From Streptomyces xanthophaeus (lineage in GTDB: Bacteria > Actinomycetota > Actinomycetes > Streptomycetales > Streptomycetaceae), in contig NZ_CP076543.1 of NCBI RefSeq assembly GCF_030440515.1, positions 6,797,001 to 6,861,000 of the forward strand: DNA of 64,000 bases. Reading direction: 5' to 3'. The notes beneath the pieces are model-generated. The model searched no databases, was not told the origin of the DNA, and was given only the letters and a program-made list of their open reading frames with translations. Position 1 is the stretch's first letter. Each line of letters begins with the position of its first letter. A program made the position numbers and the translations under genes. Positions 17,071 to 25,189 of the stretch are shown here, piece after piece.

Positions 17071-17820
17071 ATGAACGCCGCACTGCCCACGACCCCCGTA
17101 CTGCACTCGGAATGGATCAAGATCAGGTCTCTCCGGGGCACCTTCTGGTCGCTGATATCCGTCCTCGTCCTCACCGTGGGCATCCAGGCGCTGGCGGCTG
17201 CGGCCCTGGGCCGGGCCGAGGAGGGCAGCATGGGGGACGACCCGCTCCTCGCGGCCTTCTACGGACTCAACTTCGGCCAGATAGCGGCCATCGCCTTCGG
17301 GGCCACCGCCTTCTCCGCCGAGTTCCACAACGGAGCACTGCGCACCAGCCTCACCGCTGTGCCCGACCGTACGCGGTTCTACTTGTCGAAGGTCTCGATG
17401 CTGGGCGCGCTCGCTCTCGTGGCCGGCCAGCTCGCGGGATTGCTCACCTTCGTGGCCGGTCAGTCGTTCATGGGCCCCGACGCACTTGAGCTGGGCGACC
17501 CCGGTACCGTGCGGGCCGTTGTCGGCTGCGGTCTCTACCTGACGCTCATGACGCTGTTCGCGGCCGGGCTCACGGCGGTGCTGCGCAGCGGGGTGGCCGT
17601 GCTGAGCATGCTCATACCCTTCGTCGTCATGGTGTCCTTCATCGTGGGCGCGGCGGCGACCGGGGTGGGACAGTTCATGCCGGACCGGGCCGGACAGGCG
17701 ATGATGCGCAGCCAGCAGTACGGCGACCTCGGTCCGTGGGCCGGGCTCGGAGTGCTGGCGCTGTGGGCGCTCACCGCGGTGCTGGGCGGCTGGCTGGCGG
17801 TGCGCCGCCGGGACGCGTGA
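17071..17820 (+). CDS. ABC exporter, permease protein
   Basis: A 249-aa ABC-2-type membrane protein with about six hydrophobic segments. Examples are WSLISVLVLTVGIQALAAAA near residues 25-45, segments around 100-135 and 150-175, VLSMLIPFVVMVSFIVGAAA, and GVLALWALTAVLGGWLAV at the C-terminus. AGGAGG lies 8 nt before the ATG at 17071. It is the membrane half of the exporter encoded with the upstream ATPase. The substrate is unknown. Confidence 0.9.
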   Translation: MNAALPTTPVLHSEWIKIRSLRGTFWSLISVLVLTVGIQALAAAALGRAEEGSMGDDPLLAAFYGLNFGQIAAIAFGATAFSAEFHNGALRTSLTAVPDRTRFYLSKVSMLGALALVAGQLAGLLTFVAGQSFMGPDALELGDPGTVRAVVGCGLYLTLMTLFAAGLTAVLRSGVAVLSMLIPFVVMVSFIVGAAATGVGQFMPDRAGQAMMRSQQYGDLGPWAGLGVLALWALTAVLGGWLAVRRRDA

Positions 17821-17860
17821 CGCCGGGCCAGTTGTCAGTGGCCCTCGGGATACTGACGGC

Positions 17861-18298
17861 ATGACCACGGCAGAGCACCTCGACACGATCGACCGGCTCC
17901 GGGCGAAGGAGTTCCCGCCCGAGCCGGTCCGGACCGGAGGAAACAGCAGCGGCCCGGGATTCCACCTGGTCCAGCTCGCCAGGACGCGGGGCTTCTGGGA
18001 CGACGACGGTTCGGGCCGGATCGAGGCGGCCGACCAGATCGGCGCCGACTACGGGGCGCTCGCCCAGGCCGCGACCGACCGGTGGGGGGAACCGCAGGTC
18101 TTCAGCCTGGGGACGCTGAGAGACCGCGGATTCGACGGGGAGGAGATACCTCAGCCGTGGGACGAGCTGGGCAACAGCACCGACCACGTGCACCTGTGGC
18201 GCGTCGGCGCCCACTGGCTGGTGGTCTACGTGGCGCAGTGGGCCGACGAGGACCCCTACCAGCTGATGGCAGGGGTCACGGTCACCGACCCGCCCTAG
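17861..18298 (+). CDS. Conserved hypothetical protein, SMI1/KNR4-like size, function unknown
   Basis: A 145-aa soluble protein that I do not recognise with confidence. It contains a Trp/Asp-rich region (RGFWDDDGSGRIEAADQIGA) and a conserved-looking C-terminal half (HLWRVGAHWLVVYVAQWADE). There is no signal peptide and no membrane segment. Its stop codon overlaps the stop of the convergent uracil-DNA glycosylase gene by three to four bases. GC content and codon use match neighbouring genes, supporting it as a real gene. I assign no function. Confidence 0.7.
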   Translation: MTTAEHLDTIDRLRAKEFPPEPVRTGGNSSGPGFHLVQLARTRGFWDDDGSGRIEAADQIGADYGALAQAATDRWGEPQVFSLGTLRDRGFDGEEIPQPWDELGNSTDHVHLWRVGAHWLVVYVAQWADEDPYQLMAGVTVTDPP

Positions 18299-18858
18299 GG
18301 AGTGTCTTGGCGCTGGTCCTCGTCCGCCTCGGCAGCGGTGCGGAGGCGGGCGTATTCCTGGGCCATGGACTCGGCGGTCCAGTGGGCGTTGAGACCGCTC
18401 GGGTTGGGGAGGGCCCAGATGCGGGTGGAGCCGATGGTCCGCTCCTGGGGGCCGATCTGTGCCTTCTTCTCGCCGAAGGCGGTGCGGTAGGCCGTGACGC
18501 CGACGACCGCCAGCCACTGGGGGCGCAGCAGTTCCACCTTGGCCGTCAGGATGCGGCCCCCCTCGCGGAACTCCTCGGCGCTCAGCTCGTCGGCGCGGGC
18601 CGTGGCCCGGGCCACGACGTTGGTGATGCCGAGACGGTAGGTCAGCAGCTCTTCCTGCTCCGCGGGGGCGAGGCGGCGCGGGGTGAAGCCCGAGAGGTGC
18701 AGGACGGGCCAGAACCGGTTGCCCGGGCGGGCGAAGTGGTGGCCCGTCGCGGCGGAGAGGAGTCCGGGGTTGATTCCGCAGAAGAGCACACGCAGACCGC
18801 CCGCGACCACGTCCGGGAGGACGCGGTCGCGGGCGGCGTTCAGCTCGTCGGGGGTCAG
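18295..18858 (-). CDS. mug: Mismatch-specific uracil/thymine-DNA glycosylase (Mug/TDG)
   Basis: A 187-aa Mug-family glycosylase that removes uracil and related bases from G:U mismatches. The active-site motif GINPG is within VLFCGINPGLLSAATGHHF, and the C-terminal motif NPSGLNAHW completes the site. No ATG or GTG lies in frame near the homologous N-terminus. The best start is a CTG at 18858 overlapping the purB stop as CTGA, giving (M)TPDELNAARDR. A GTG at 18810 is the alternative but would remove 16 residues. Translational coupling to purB would explain a weak start codon. Confidence 0.85.
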   Translation of the reverse strand: MTPDELNAARDRVLPDVVAGGLRVLFCGINPGLLSAATGHHFARPGNRFWPVLHLSGFTPRRLAPAEQEELLTYRLGITNVVARATARADELSAEEFREGGRILTAKVELLRPQWLAVVGVTAYRTAFGEKKAQIGPQERTIGSTRIWALPNPSGLNAHWTAESMAQEYARLRTAAEADEDQRQDTP

Positions 18859-20288
18859 AGGATCGACCCCGGCGCGTACCCGGCGGCCTCCGGGTGCTGC
18901 TTGGCGATCGCCTCGATACGGGAGACCACCACCGCGACCTGGTCGCCCGCGGCGCCCGTGAACGACAGCTTGTCGGCCATCAGGGCGTCGAGCTGGGCCC
19001 GGTCCAGCGGCATCCGCTCGTCGGCGGCCAGCTTGTCCAGCAGCTCGTTGCGCTCGGCGCCCTGCTCGCGCATGGCGAGCGCGGAGGCCACCGCGTGCTC
19101 CTTGATGACCTCGTGGGCGGCCTCGCGGCCCACGCCGGCCCGCACCGCGCCCATCAGGACCTTGGTGGTCGCGAGGAAGGGCAGGTAGCGGTCCAGCTCG
19201 CGGGCGACGACCGCCGGGAAGGCGCCGAACTCGTCGAGGACCGTCAGGAAGGTCTCCAGCAGGCCGTCGAAGGCGAAGAAGGCGTCCGGCAGGGCCACGC
19301 GGCGGACCACGGAGCAGGAGACGTCGCCCTCGTTCCACTGGTCGCCGGCCAGCTCGCCGGTCATCGAGGCGTAGCCGCGCAGGATGACCATCAGGCCGTT
19401 CACGCGCTCGCAGGAGCGGGTGTTCATCTTGTGCGGCATCGCCGAGGAACCGACCTGGCCGGGCTTGAAGCCCTCGGTCACCAGCTCGTGGCCGGCCATC
19501 AGGCGGATGGTCTTGGCGATCGACGACGGGGCGGCGGCCAGCTGCACCAGCGCGGTGACCACGTCGTAGTCGAGCGAGCGCGGGTAGACCTGGCCGACCG
19601 AGGTGAAGGCCTGGGCGAAGCCGAGGTGGGCGGCGATCCGCTGCTCCAGGTCGGCCAGCTTGGCGGCGTCGCCGCCCAGCAGGTCGAGCATGTCCTGGGC
19701 GGTGCCGACCGGGCCCTTGATCCCGCGCAGCGGGTAGCGGCCCAGCAGGTCCTCGAGGCGGTCGTAGGCCACCAGCAGCTCGTCGGCCGCGGTTGCGAAG
19801 CGCTTGCCCAGGGTGGTGGCCTGCGCGGCCACGTTGTGGGAGCGACCGGCCATGACCAGCTCGGCGTGCTCGCCGGCCAGCTTGCCGAGGCGGGCGAGGA
19901 CGGCGACCGTGCGGTCCCGGGCGAGCTCCAGCGAGAGCCGGATCTGCAGCTGCTCGACGTTCTCGGTCAGGTCGCGGGAGGTCATGCCCTTGTGGACGTG
20001 CTCGTGACCGGCGAGGGCGTTGAACTCCTCGATGCGGGCCTTCACGTCGTGCCGGGTGACCTTCTCGCGCTCGGCGATGGAGGCGAGGTCGACGGTTTCG
20101 AGGACGCGCTCGTAGTCGGCGAGGGCCTCGTCCGGGACCTCGATACCGAGGTCCTTCTGGGCGCGCAGCACGGCGAGCCACAGCCGCCGCTCCAGCGTCA
20201 CCTTGTACTCGGGGGACCACAGGACGGCGAGCTCCGCGGAGGCGTAGCGGCCGGCCAGGACATTGGGGATGCGGGGCTTGGCAGTCAC
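18855..20288 (-). CDS. purB: Adenylosuccinate lyase
   Basis: A 477-aa enzyme of the fumarase/aspartase superfamily that cleaves SAICAR and adenylosuccinate in purine synthesis. The superfamily signature SSAMPHKMN, catalytic-region histidines (KGMTSRDLTENVEQ; SHNVAAQATTLGKR) and the expected length are present. I chose the GTG at 20288 (TAKPRIPNVLAGRY), as sequence further upstream in the frame does not resemble the family. There is no Shine-Dalgarno. A -10-like TAGAAT lies 8 nt upstream, suggesting a nearly leaderless mRNA. Confidence 0.95.
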   Translation of the reverse strand: MTAKPRIPNVLAGRYASAELAVLWSPEYKVTLERRLWLAVLRAQKDLGIEVPDEALADYERVLETVDLASIAEREKVTRHDVKARIEEFNALAGHEHVHKGMTSRDLTENVEQLQIRLSLELARDRTVAVLARLGKLAGEHAELVMAGRSHNVAAQATTLGKRFATAADELLVAYDRLEDLLGRYPLRGIKGPVGTAQDMLDLLGGDAAKLADLEQRIAAHLGFAQAFTSVGQVYPRSLDYDVVTALVQLAAAPSSIAKTIRLMAGHELVTEGFKPGQVGSSAMPHKMNTRSCERVNGLMVILRGYASMTGELAGDQWNEGDVSCSVVRRVALPDAFFAFDGLLETFLTVLDEFGAFPAVVARELDRYLPFLATTKVLMGAVRAGVGREAAHEVIKEHAVASALAMREQGAERNELLDKLAADERMPLDRAQLDALMADKLSFTGAAGDQVAVVVSRIEAIAKQHPEAAGYAPGSIL

Positions 20289-20296
20289 GTGGAGGG

Positions 20297-20302
20297 ATTC
20301 TA
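20297..20302 (-). promoter_or_regulatory. -10 element of a nearly leaderless purB transcript
   Basis: The minus strand reads TAGAAT here, a close match to TANNNT, and it ends 8 nt before the purB GTG at 20288. Initiation 7-9 nt downstream would place the 5' end at the start codon. There is no ribosome-binding site. The -35 region is weak. Confidence 0.5.
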
Positions 20303-20359
20303 CTTGGGCCGCCGCTGTGTGTTTACGCAGGTAGGGCCACCGCTCGGGATTGTGCCTTG

Positions 20360-21142
20360 CTACGAGAGCGGCGAGTCCCCGTACGGCAGCAGCTCCGGGC
20401 GCTTGGCCGGGCGGCCGTCCCCGGAGGAGCGGCCCGTCAGGCGGCGGCCGATCCAGGGGAGCAGGTGCTGCCGGGCGAAGCTCAGGTCCTGGGCCCTGCG
20501 TACGGTCCAGCCCGGGGGAGCGGAGACGGGCAGTTCGGTGCGCCAGTCCAGTTCGGCGGGCAGGCCCAGCGCCTGCCAGACGGCCTCCGCCACCCGGCGG
20601 TGGCCCTCGGCGGTCAGGTGCAGCCGGTCGACGTCCCACATCCGGGGGTCCGCGAGCACGGAGGCCCCGTACAGGTCCACCACCACGGCGCCATGCCGGG
20701 CGGCGAGCTCCTCGATGACGGCGAAGAGCTCCTCCATGCGCGGCCGGAAGCGTTCCATCACCGGCCCGTTGCGCCCGGGGGAGCGCATCAGGACGAGGCG
20801 CTTGCAGGAGGGGGCGAGGAGTTCCACCGCCGACTCCAGGTGGTCGCGGACCCGGCCCATGTCCACCTTGGGGCGCAGGGCGTCGTTGAGGCCGCCCACC
20901 AGGGTCACCACGTCGGCGCCCATTGCCGCCGCCACGGGGACCTGGTCCTCGGCGATCTGGCCGATCAGCTTGCCGCGGACCGCGAGGTTCGCGTACCGGA
21001 AGCCCGGCTCCCGGGCGGCGAGGCGGGCGGCCAGCAGATCGGCCCAGCCGCGGTAGGAGCCGTCCGGAAGCAGGTCGGACATGCCCTCGGTGAAGGAGTC
21101 ACCGATCGCGACAAAACTGGTGTAAGAGGCATTCATCTCCAT
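20360..21142 (-). CDS. SGNH/GDSL-family hydrolase
   Basis: A 260-aa serine esterase/lipase-like hydrolase without a signal peptide. Block I is AIGDSFTEG (catalytic Ser), followed by the oxyanion Gly (LAVRGKLIGQ) and Asn (VTLVGGLNDALRP), and block V is DVDRLHLTAEGH with the Asp-x-x-His dyad. The start could also be the ATG two codons later. It stands alone between purB and the CNNM gene pair. The substrate is unknown. Confidence 0.9.
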   Translation of the reverse strand: MEMNASYTSFVAIGDSFTEGMSDLLPDGSYRGWADLLAARLAAREPGFRYANLAVRGKLIGQIAEDQVPVAAAMGADVVTLVGGLNDALRPKVDMGRVRDHLESAVELLAPSCKRLVLMRSPGRNGPVMERFRPRMEELFAVIEELAARHGAVVVDLYGASVLADPRMWDVDRLHLTAEGHRRVAEAVWQALGLPAELDWRTELPVSAPPGWTVRRAQDLSFARQHLLPWIGRRLTGRSSGDGRPAKRPELLPYGDSPLS

Positions 21143-21167
21143 GGCGGAGTGATGTTACCGCGCGGTA

Positions 21168-21189
21168 CCCCGGCCCCGCAGGGCCGGGG
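21168..21189. terminator. Hairpin terminator downstream of the CNNM gene pair
   Basis: A perfect 9-bp stem, CCCCGGCCC (21168-21176) with GGGCCGGGG (21181-21189) and a 4-nt loop, lies just after the minus-strand stop at 21208. Confidence 0.7.
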
Positions 21190-21207
21190 ACCGCACGCCT
21201 CGGAGGA

Positions 21208-22233
21208 TCATGTGGACGCGGGCCTGCCGAACAGCTCCCGCAGCACGTCCTCCATCGTCACCAGGCCCGTCATGGCGCCGTCCGCCCCGAGCACCGCCGC
21301 CAGGTGCGTACGGCTGCGCCGCATCGCGGTCAGGGCGTCGTCCAGCGGGGTCTCCGCCCGCACCTGGGCGATCGGTCGCAGGGCCGACACCGGGAAGGGC
21401 TCGTCCCGTTCCTCGTCGTCCACGTCCAGGACGTCCTTCACGTGCAGGTAGCCCAGGATCTTGTGCTGCTCGTCGATCACCGGGAACCGGGAGTACCCGG
21501 AGTCGGCCGACAGCAGCTCCAGCCCGCCCGGGGTGATGCCCTCGCGGGCCGTGACGACCCGGTCCGCCGGCAGCACCACGTCGGTCACCGGCCGCCGGCC
21601 CAGTTCCAGGGCGTCGTGCAGGCGCTCGCTCGCCCGGTCGTCGAGGAGCCCCGCGTCACTGGAGTCCTTGACCATCCGGGCCAGCTCGTCGTCCGTGAAA
21701 GTCGCGCCGACCTCGTCCTTCACCTCCACCCGCAGCAGGCGCAGCAGGGCGTTGGCGAAGGCGTTGATCGTGAAGATCACCGGCCGCAGCGCCCGCGTGA
21801 GGGTCACGAGCGGCGGCCCCAGCAGCAGTGCGGTGCGCACGGGCTCGGCCAGCGCCACGTTCTTCGGCACCATCTCGCCGAAGAGCATGTGCAGGTACGT
21901 CGCGAGCGTCAGCGCCACCACGAAGGAGATCGCGTGGGTCACGCCCGCCGGTACCCCGACCAGGTCGAACAGCGGGGTCAGCAGATGGGCGATGGCCGGC
22001 TCCGCCACCACACCCAGCACCAGGGTGCACAGCGTGATGCCCAGCTGGGCCGCCGCCATCAGCGCCGACACGTGCTCCAGGCCCCACAGGACGGCGCGGC
22101 CGCGCCGGTCGCCCTGCTCGGCGTACGGTTCGATCTGGCTGCGCCGGACCGAGATCAGCGCGAACTCCGCGCCGACGAAGAAGGCGTTGACGACCAGGGT
22201 CGCCAGGCCGATCAGCAGCTGGATGACGGTCAT
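21208..22233 (-). CDS. CNNM/CBS-domain membrane protein (short form)
   Basis: A 341-aa protein of the HlyC/CorC (CNNM) family. An N-terminal DUF21/CNNM transmembrane domain (about residues 1-190, with hydrophobic segments LLIGLATLVVNAFFVGAEFAL and others) precedes a pair of CBS domains (about 205-335, ending VTMEDVLRELFG). It lacks the C-terminal CorC_HlyC transporter-associated domain present in its upstream partner. Family members are linked to Mg2+/Co2+ export, and ATP/Mg binding by the CBS pair is known in relatives. Its ATG overlaps the stop of the longer paralogue (ATGA). Confidence 0.9.
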   Translation of the reverse strand: MTVIQLLIGLATLVVNAFFVGAEFALISVRRSQIEPYAEQGDRRGRAVLWGLEHVSALMAAAQLGITLCTLVLGVVAEPAIAHLLTPLFDLVGVPAGVTHAISFVVALTLATYLHMLFGEMVPKNVALAEPVRTALLLGPPLVTLTRALRPVIFTINAFANALLRLLRVEVKDEVGATFTDDELARMVKDSSDAGLLDDRASERLHDALELGRRPVTDVVLPADRVVTAREGITPGGLELLSADSGYSRFPVIDEQHKILGYLHVKDVLDVDDEERDEPFPVSALRPIAQVRAETPLDDALTAMRRSRTHLAAVLGADGAMTGLVTMEDVLRELFGRPAST

Positions 22234-23564
22234 CGGGCCTCCTCCGTTCCCTCGGCGGGTTCGGCCGGGGCGTGCAGCAGCACACGCGAGGCCCGGCGCC
22301 CGACGGCGTCCACCACGTCCAGGCGCCAGCCGTTCAGTTCCATCCGGTCGCCGACCGTCGGGATCCGGCCCAGCTCGGTCGCTATCAGGCCCGCCAGGGT
22401 CTCGTACGGGCCGTCCGGCACGCGCAGTCCGATCCGCTGGAGCTGGTCGGTGCGCGCCGCGCCGTCGGCGGAGTAGAGCAGGTGCCCGGCCTCGTCCGTA
22501 CCGGCCGGGGCCAGATCCGGGGTCTCGTGCGGATCGTGCTCGTCGCGGACCTCGCCGACGACCTCCTCGACGATGTCCTCCAGCGTGGCCACGCCGGCCG
22601 TGCCGCCGTACTCGTCGATGACCACGGCCATCGTCTGCTTGCCGGACAGGCGGTCCAGCAGCCGGTCCACGGTCAGCGACTCCGGTACGAAGAGGGGCTC
22701 GCGCAGCAGCTGCGACACGGGACGGCGGCGGCGCTCCGCAGCCGGCAGGGCCAGGACGTCCTTGACGTGGACGGTGCCGACGACGGTGTCGAGACTGCCC
22801 CGGTACACCGGGAAGCGGGACAGGCCGGTGGCCAGCGTCGCGTTCGCGACGTCCTCGGCCGTGGTCTGCACGTCGAGAGCCGTGACCTGGACGCGCGGGG
22901 TCATCACGTTCTCGGCGGTCAGATCGGCGAGGTTGAGAGTGCGGACGAACAGCTCGGCGGTGTCCTTCTCCAGCGCGCCCGCCTTCGCCGAGTGGCGCGC
23001 GAGGGCGACCAGCTCCTGCGGGGTGCGCGCGGAGGCCAGCTCCTCGGCCGGCTCCAGCCCGAAGCGGCGCACCATGTGGTTCGCGGTGGTGTTGAGGTGG
23101 CTGATCAGGGGCCGGAACGCCCGGCTGAAGACCCGCTGCATGGTCGCCACGCGCTTGGCGATCGCGAGCGGGGAGGAGATCGCCCAGTTCTTGGGCACCA
23201 GCTCGCCGACGACCATCAGGACGACGGTCGAGAGCGCGGTGCCGAGGATCAGGGCGGCGGAGGAGGCGGTGGCGGCCGACAGGCCCATGGCCTCGAAGGG
23301 GCCCTGGAGCAGGGTGGAGATCGACGGCTTGGAGATCATGCCGATGACCAGGCCGGTGACGGTGATGCCGAGCTGGGCGCCGGAGAGCTGGAACGTCAGG
23401 GTGCGGACGGCGGCCAGAGCGCTGTCCGCGCCACGCTCGCCGCGCTCGACGGCTCGTTCGAGCTCGCTGCGTTCGACGGTCGTCAGCGAGAATTCGGCGG
23501 CGACGAAGACCCCGCAGACGATGCAGAGCACCAGTGCCACGACGAGCAGGAGCACCTCGGTCAT
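22230..23564 (-). CDS. CNNM/CBS/CorC_HlyC membrane protein (long form)
   Basis: A 444-aa paralogue of the downstream gene, with a DUF21/CNNM membrane domain (about residues 1-200), tandem CBS domains (about 215-345, with TLEDIVEEVVGEVRDEHD) and a C-terminal CorC_HlyC domain (about 355-430, ending in ELNGWRLDVVDAVGRRASRVLL). Divalent-cation efflux is the family-level inference. The two genes overlap by 4 nt and probably form a heteromeric pair. The start at 23564 faces the divergent GNAT gene. Confidence 0.92.
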   Translation of the reverse strand: MTEVLLLVVALVLCIVCGVFVAAEFSLTTVERSELERAVERGERGADSALAAVRTLTFQLSGAQLGITVTGLVIGMISKPSISTLLQGPFEAMGLSAATASSAALILGTALSTVVLMVVGELVPKNWAISSPLAIAKRVATMQRVFSRAFRPLISHLNTTANHMVRRFGLEPAEELASARTPQELVALARHSAKAGALEKDTAELFVRTLNLADLTAENVMTPRVQVTALDVQTTAEDVANATLATGLSRFPVYRGSLDTVVGTVHVKDVLALPAAERRRRPVSQLLREPLFVPESLTVDRLLDRLSGKQTMAVVIDEYGGTAGVATLEDIVEEVVGEVRDEHDPHETPDLAPAGTDEAGHLLYSADGAARTDQLQRIGLRVPDGPYETLAGLIATELGRIPTVGDRMELNGWRLDVVDAVGRRASRVLLHAPAEPAEGTEEAR

Positions 23565-23670
23565 CGGTCGATCACCTCCGTCCCATGATCGGCCAGGAGG
23601 CGGGGGATCGCGCGATGTCGCGAACGGGTGTGTCGGGGACTGGGAGGCTCGCCCATGGGCGGACGCTCAC

Positions 23671-23710
23671 ACCTTTCACTCAAGAGGGACCTTTCACCAC
23701 ATGGTAAAGG
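23671..23710. promoter_or_regulatory. Direct and inverted repeats upstream of CNNM genes and GNAT gene
   Basis: ACCTTTCAC occurs twice, at 23671-23679 and 23689-23697, 18 bp apart. The second copy also forms an imperfect palindrome with GGTAAAGG (23703-23710). The site sits between divergent starts at 23564 and 23771. The binder is unknown. Confidence 0.4.
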
Positions 23711-23770
23711 ACGAGCAAAGGGGATGGATCATTCTTTTGGCGGAGCGCGCCCTGATGATGGGATTCGGCC

Positions 23771-24193
23771 ATGACTGATCTTCATATCGGCTCCGCGTCG
23801 GCCGCAGACCTGGGCGCAGTTCTGGAGTTCTGGAAGACCGCCGCGGAGGGAACGAGTATCAGCGACGATCTCGCCGGGGTCGAGCGGCTGCACGACCGCG
23901 ACCCCGGGGCGCTGCTGCTCGCCCGGCGCGACGGGGAACTCGTCGGCACGGTGATCGCAGGGTTCGACGGGTGGCGCTGTCACCTCTACCGGCTCGCCGT
24001 GCACCCCGGGTACCGGAGGCAGGGCATCGGGGCCGCGCTGCTGGCCGCCGCCGAGGAGCGGTTCGTGGCGCTGGGCGGGCGGCGCGGGGACGCGATGGTG
24101 CTCGATCGCAACGAGCGGGCGCACCGGGTGTGGGACGCGGTGGGCTACCGGCCGCAGGAGCAGTGGACGCGCTGGGTCAAGCCGCTCGGCTAG
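23771..24193 (+). CDS. GNAT-family N-acetyltransferase
   Basis: A 140-aa single-domain acetyltransferase. The acetyl-CoA-binding motif A is visible in LAVHPGYRRQGIGAALLAAAEERF, followed by LDRNERAHRVWDAVGYRPQ, the usual beta-6/alpha-4 region. It covers the whole GNAT fold with no extra domain. It is divergent from the CNNM pair. The substrate is unknown. Confidence 0.85.
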   Translation: MTDLHIGSASAADLGAVLEFWKTAAEGTSISDDLAGVERLHDRDPGALLLARRDGELVGTVIAGFDGWRCHLYRLAVHPGYRRQGIGAALLAAAEERFVALGGRRGDAMVLDRNERAHRVWDAVGYRPQEQWTRWVKPLG

Positions 24194-24285
24194 CCGCCGG
24201 TGCGGGTGCCGGTGCCGGTGCCGTGCCTGTGCCTGGGCCGGTGGGTGCGGCCGCCCGTGGTCGGGCGGCCGCACCTCAGGGATTC

Positions 24286-24385
24286 GGGGCTCCGCCCCGG
24301 ACCCCGCGCCTCAAACGCCGGCGGGGCTGGGGTTGGGGGCTCCGCCCCGGGCCCCGCGCCTCAAACGCCGGCGGGGCTGGGGTTT
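24286..24385. repeat. Two tandem 50-bp copies of a dispersed intergenic repeat
   Basis: Units 24286-24335 and 24336-24385 differ at only two positions. Each begins GGGGCTCCGCCCC (a small hairpin) and contains CCTCAAACGCCGGCGGGGCT. The same element occurs at 44211-44330. This type of high-copy intergenic repeat is common in Streptomyces genomes, probably acting as a terminator. The second unit runs into the 3' end of bioD. Confidence 0.85.
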
Positions 24386-25188
24386 GCGCCGGCGGGGCTG
24401 GGGTTGGGGTCGCCGGGGGTGGGGTTGGGGTCGGCGGGGCTGGGGTTTGCGTCGGCGGGGGTGAAGGGGGGTGGGGGCCAGGTGGACAGGAAGGATTCCG
24501 CCGACCAGGTCCCCGACAGGGGCGCGGCCAGCCAGGACGGGGCCGACGCGCGGAAGCGGTCCGGTGCGAGGGTTCCCGAGGCCTCCGGGACCGCGCCCAG
24601 CAGCGGCAGGCCCGAGGACTTCGTGAGGTCCGCCAGGTTGCAGCGGGCCGCCAGGTCCGGGTCCTTCGGCCAGCTGCCGACCACCACACCCAGCGGGGTC
24701 AGTTCCCGGGCCCGCAGGGCCTCCGCCGTGAGGGTGGTGGAGTTGAGCGTGCCCAGACCCGCCTGGGCGACGATCAGCGTCGGCGCGCCGAGCAGGCGGG
24801 CCGCGTCGGCCAGTGTGTTGCCCGACTCGTCGAAGCGGACGAGCAGCCCGCCCGCACCCTCCACCAGGACCAGGTCGTGGTCCAGCGACAGCCGCTGCGC
24901 GGCCTCCGCGATCTCTGCAGGGGACAGCGTCGCCAACCCCGAGCGGCGGGCCGCCGTGTCCGGGGCCAAGGGCTCCGGATAGCGCACCAGTTCCACCGCC
25001 GTGACGGAGGGACCGGCCAGCCGGACCACCTCCGCGGCGTCCCCCGGCTCCTGCGGGCCGACACCCGTCTGTGCCGGCTTGAGCACCGCCACCGATCGGC
25101 CGGCGGCCACCGCGGCGGCCGCGATCGCGGACGTGACCACCGTCTTGCCGATCTCGGTACCCGTCCCGGACACCATCAGTACGGACAT
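24361..25188 (-). CDS. bioD: Dethiobiotin synthase with repeat-derived C-terminal tail
   Basis: A 275-aa ATP-dependent enzyme forming the ureido ring of dethiobiotin. The P-loop GTGTEIGKT (residues 8-16), KPAQTG and the substrate-side EGAGGLLVRFD motif are present. The core ends near SGTWSAESF. The remaining roughly 35 residues are a Pro-rich tail of four heptads of the type A-D-P-N-P-S-P, encoded by 21-bp tandem repeats, and the stop codon lies inside the intergenic repeat. BioD is usually nearer 230-240 aa. The ATG at 25188 lies 1 nt after the bioA stop. Confidence 0.93.
   Translation of the reverse strand: MSVLMVSGTGTEIGKTVVTSAIAAAAVAAGRSVAVLKPAQTGVGPQEPGDAAEVVRLAGPSVTAVELVRYPEPLAPDTAARRSGLATLSPAEIAEAAQRLSLDHDLVLVEGAGGLLVRFDESGNTLADAARLLGAPTLIVAQAGLGTLNSTTLTAEALRARELTPLGVVVGSWPKDPDLAARCNLADLTKSSGLPLLGAVPEASGTLAPDRFRASAPSWLAAPLSGTWSAESFLSTWPPPPFTPADANPSPADPNPTPGDPNPSPAGANPSPAGV
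24373..24456. repeat. 4 x 21-bp tandem repeat encoding the BioD tail
   Basis: Units at 24373, 24394, 24415 and 24436 follow the pattern GGGG(C/G)TGGGGTTKGSGTCGGC and remain in frame. They encode heptapeptide repeats on the minus strand. The repeat seems to have expanded out of the GCCGGCGGGGCTGGGG end of the adjacent intergenic element. Confidence 0.85.
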
Positions 25189-25189
25189 C

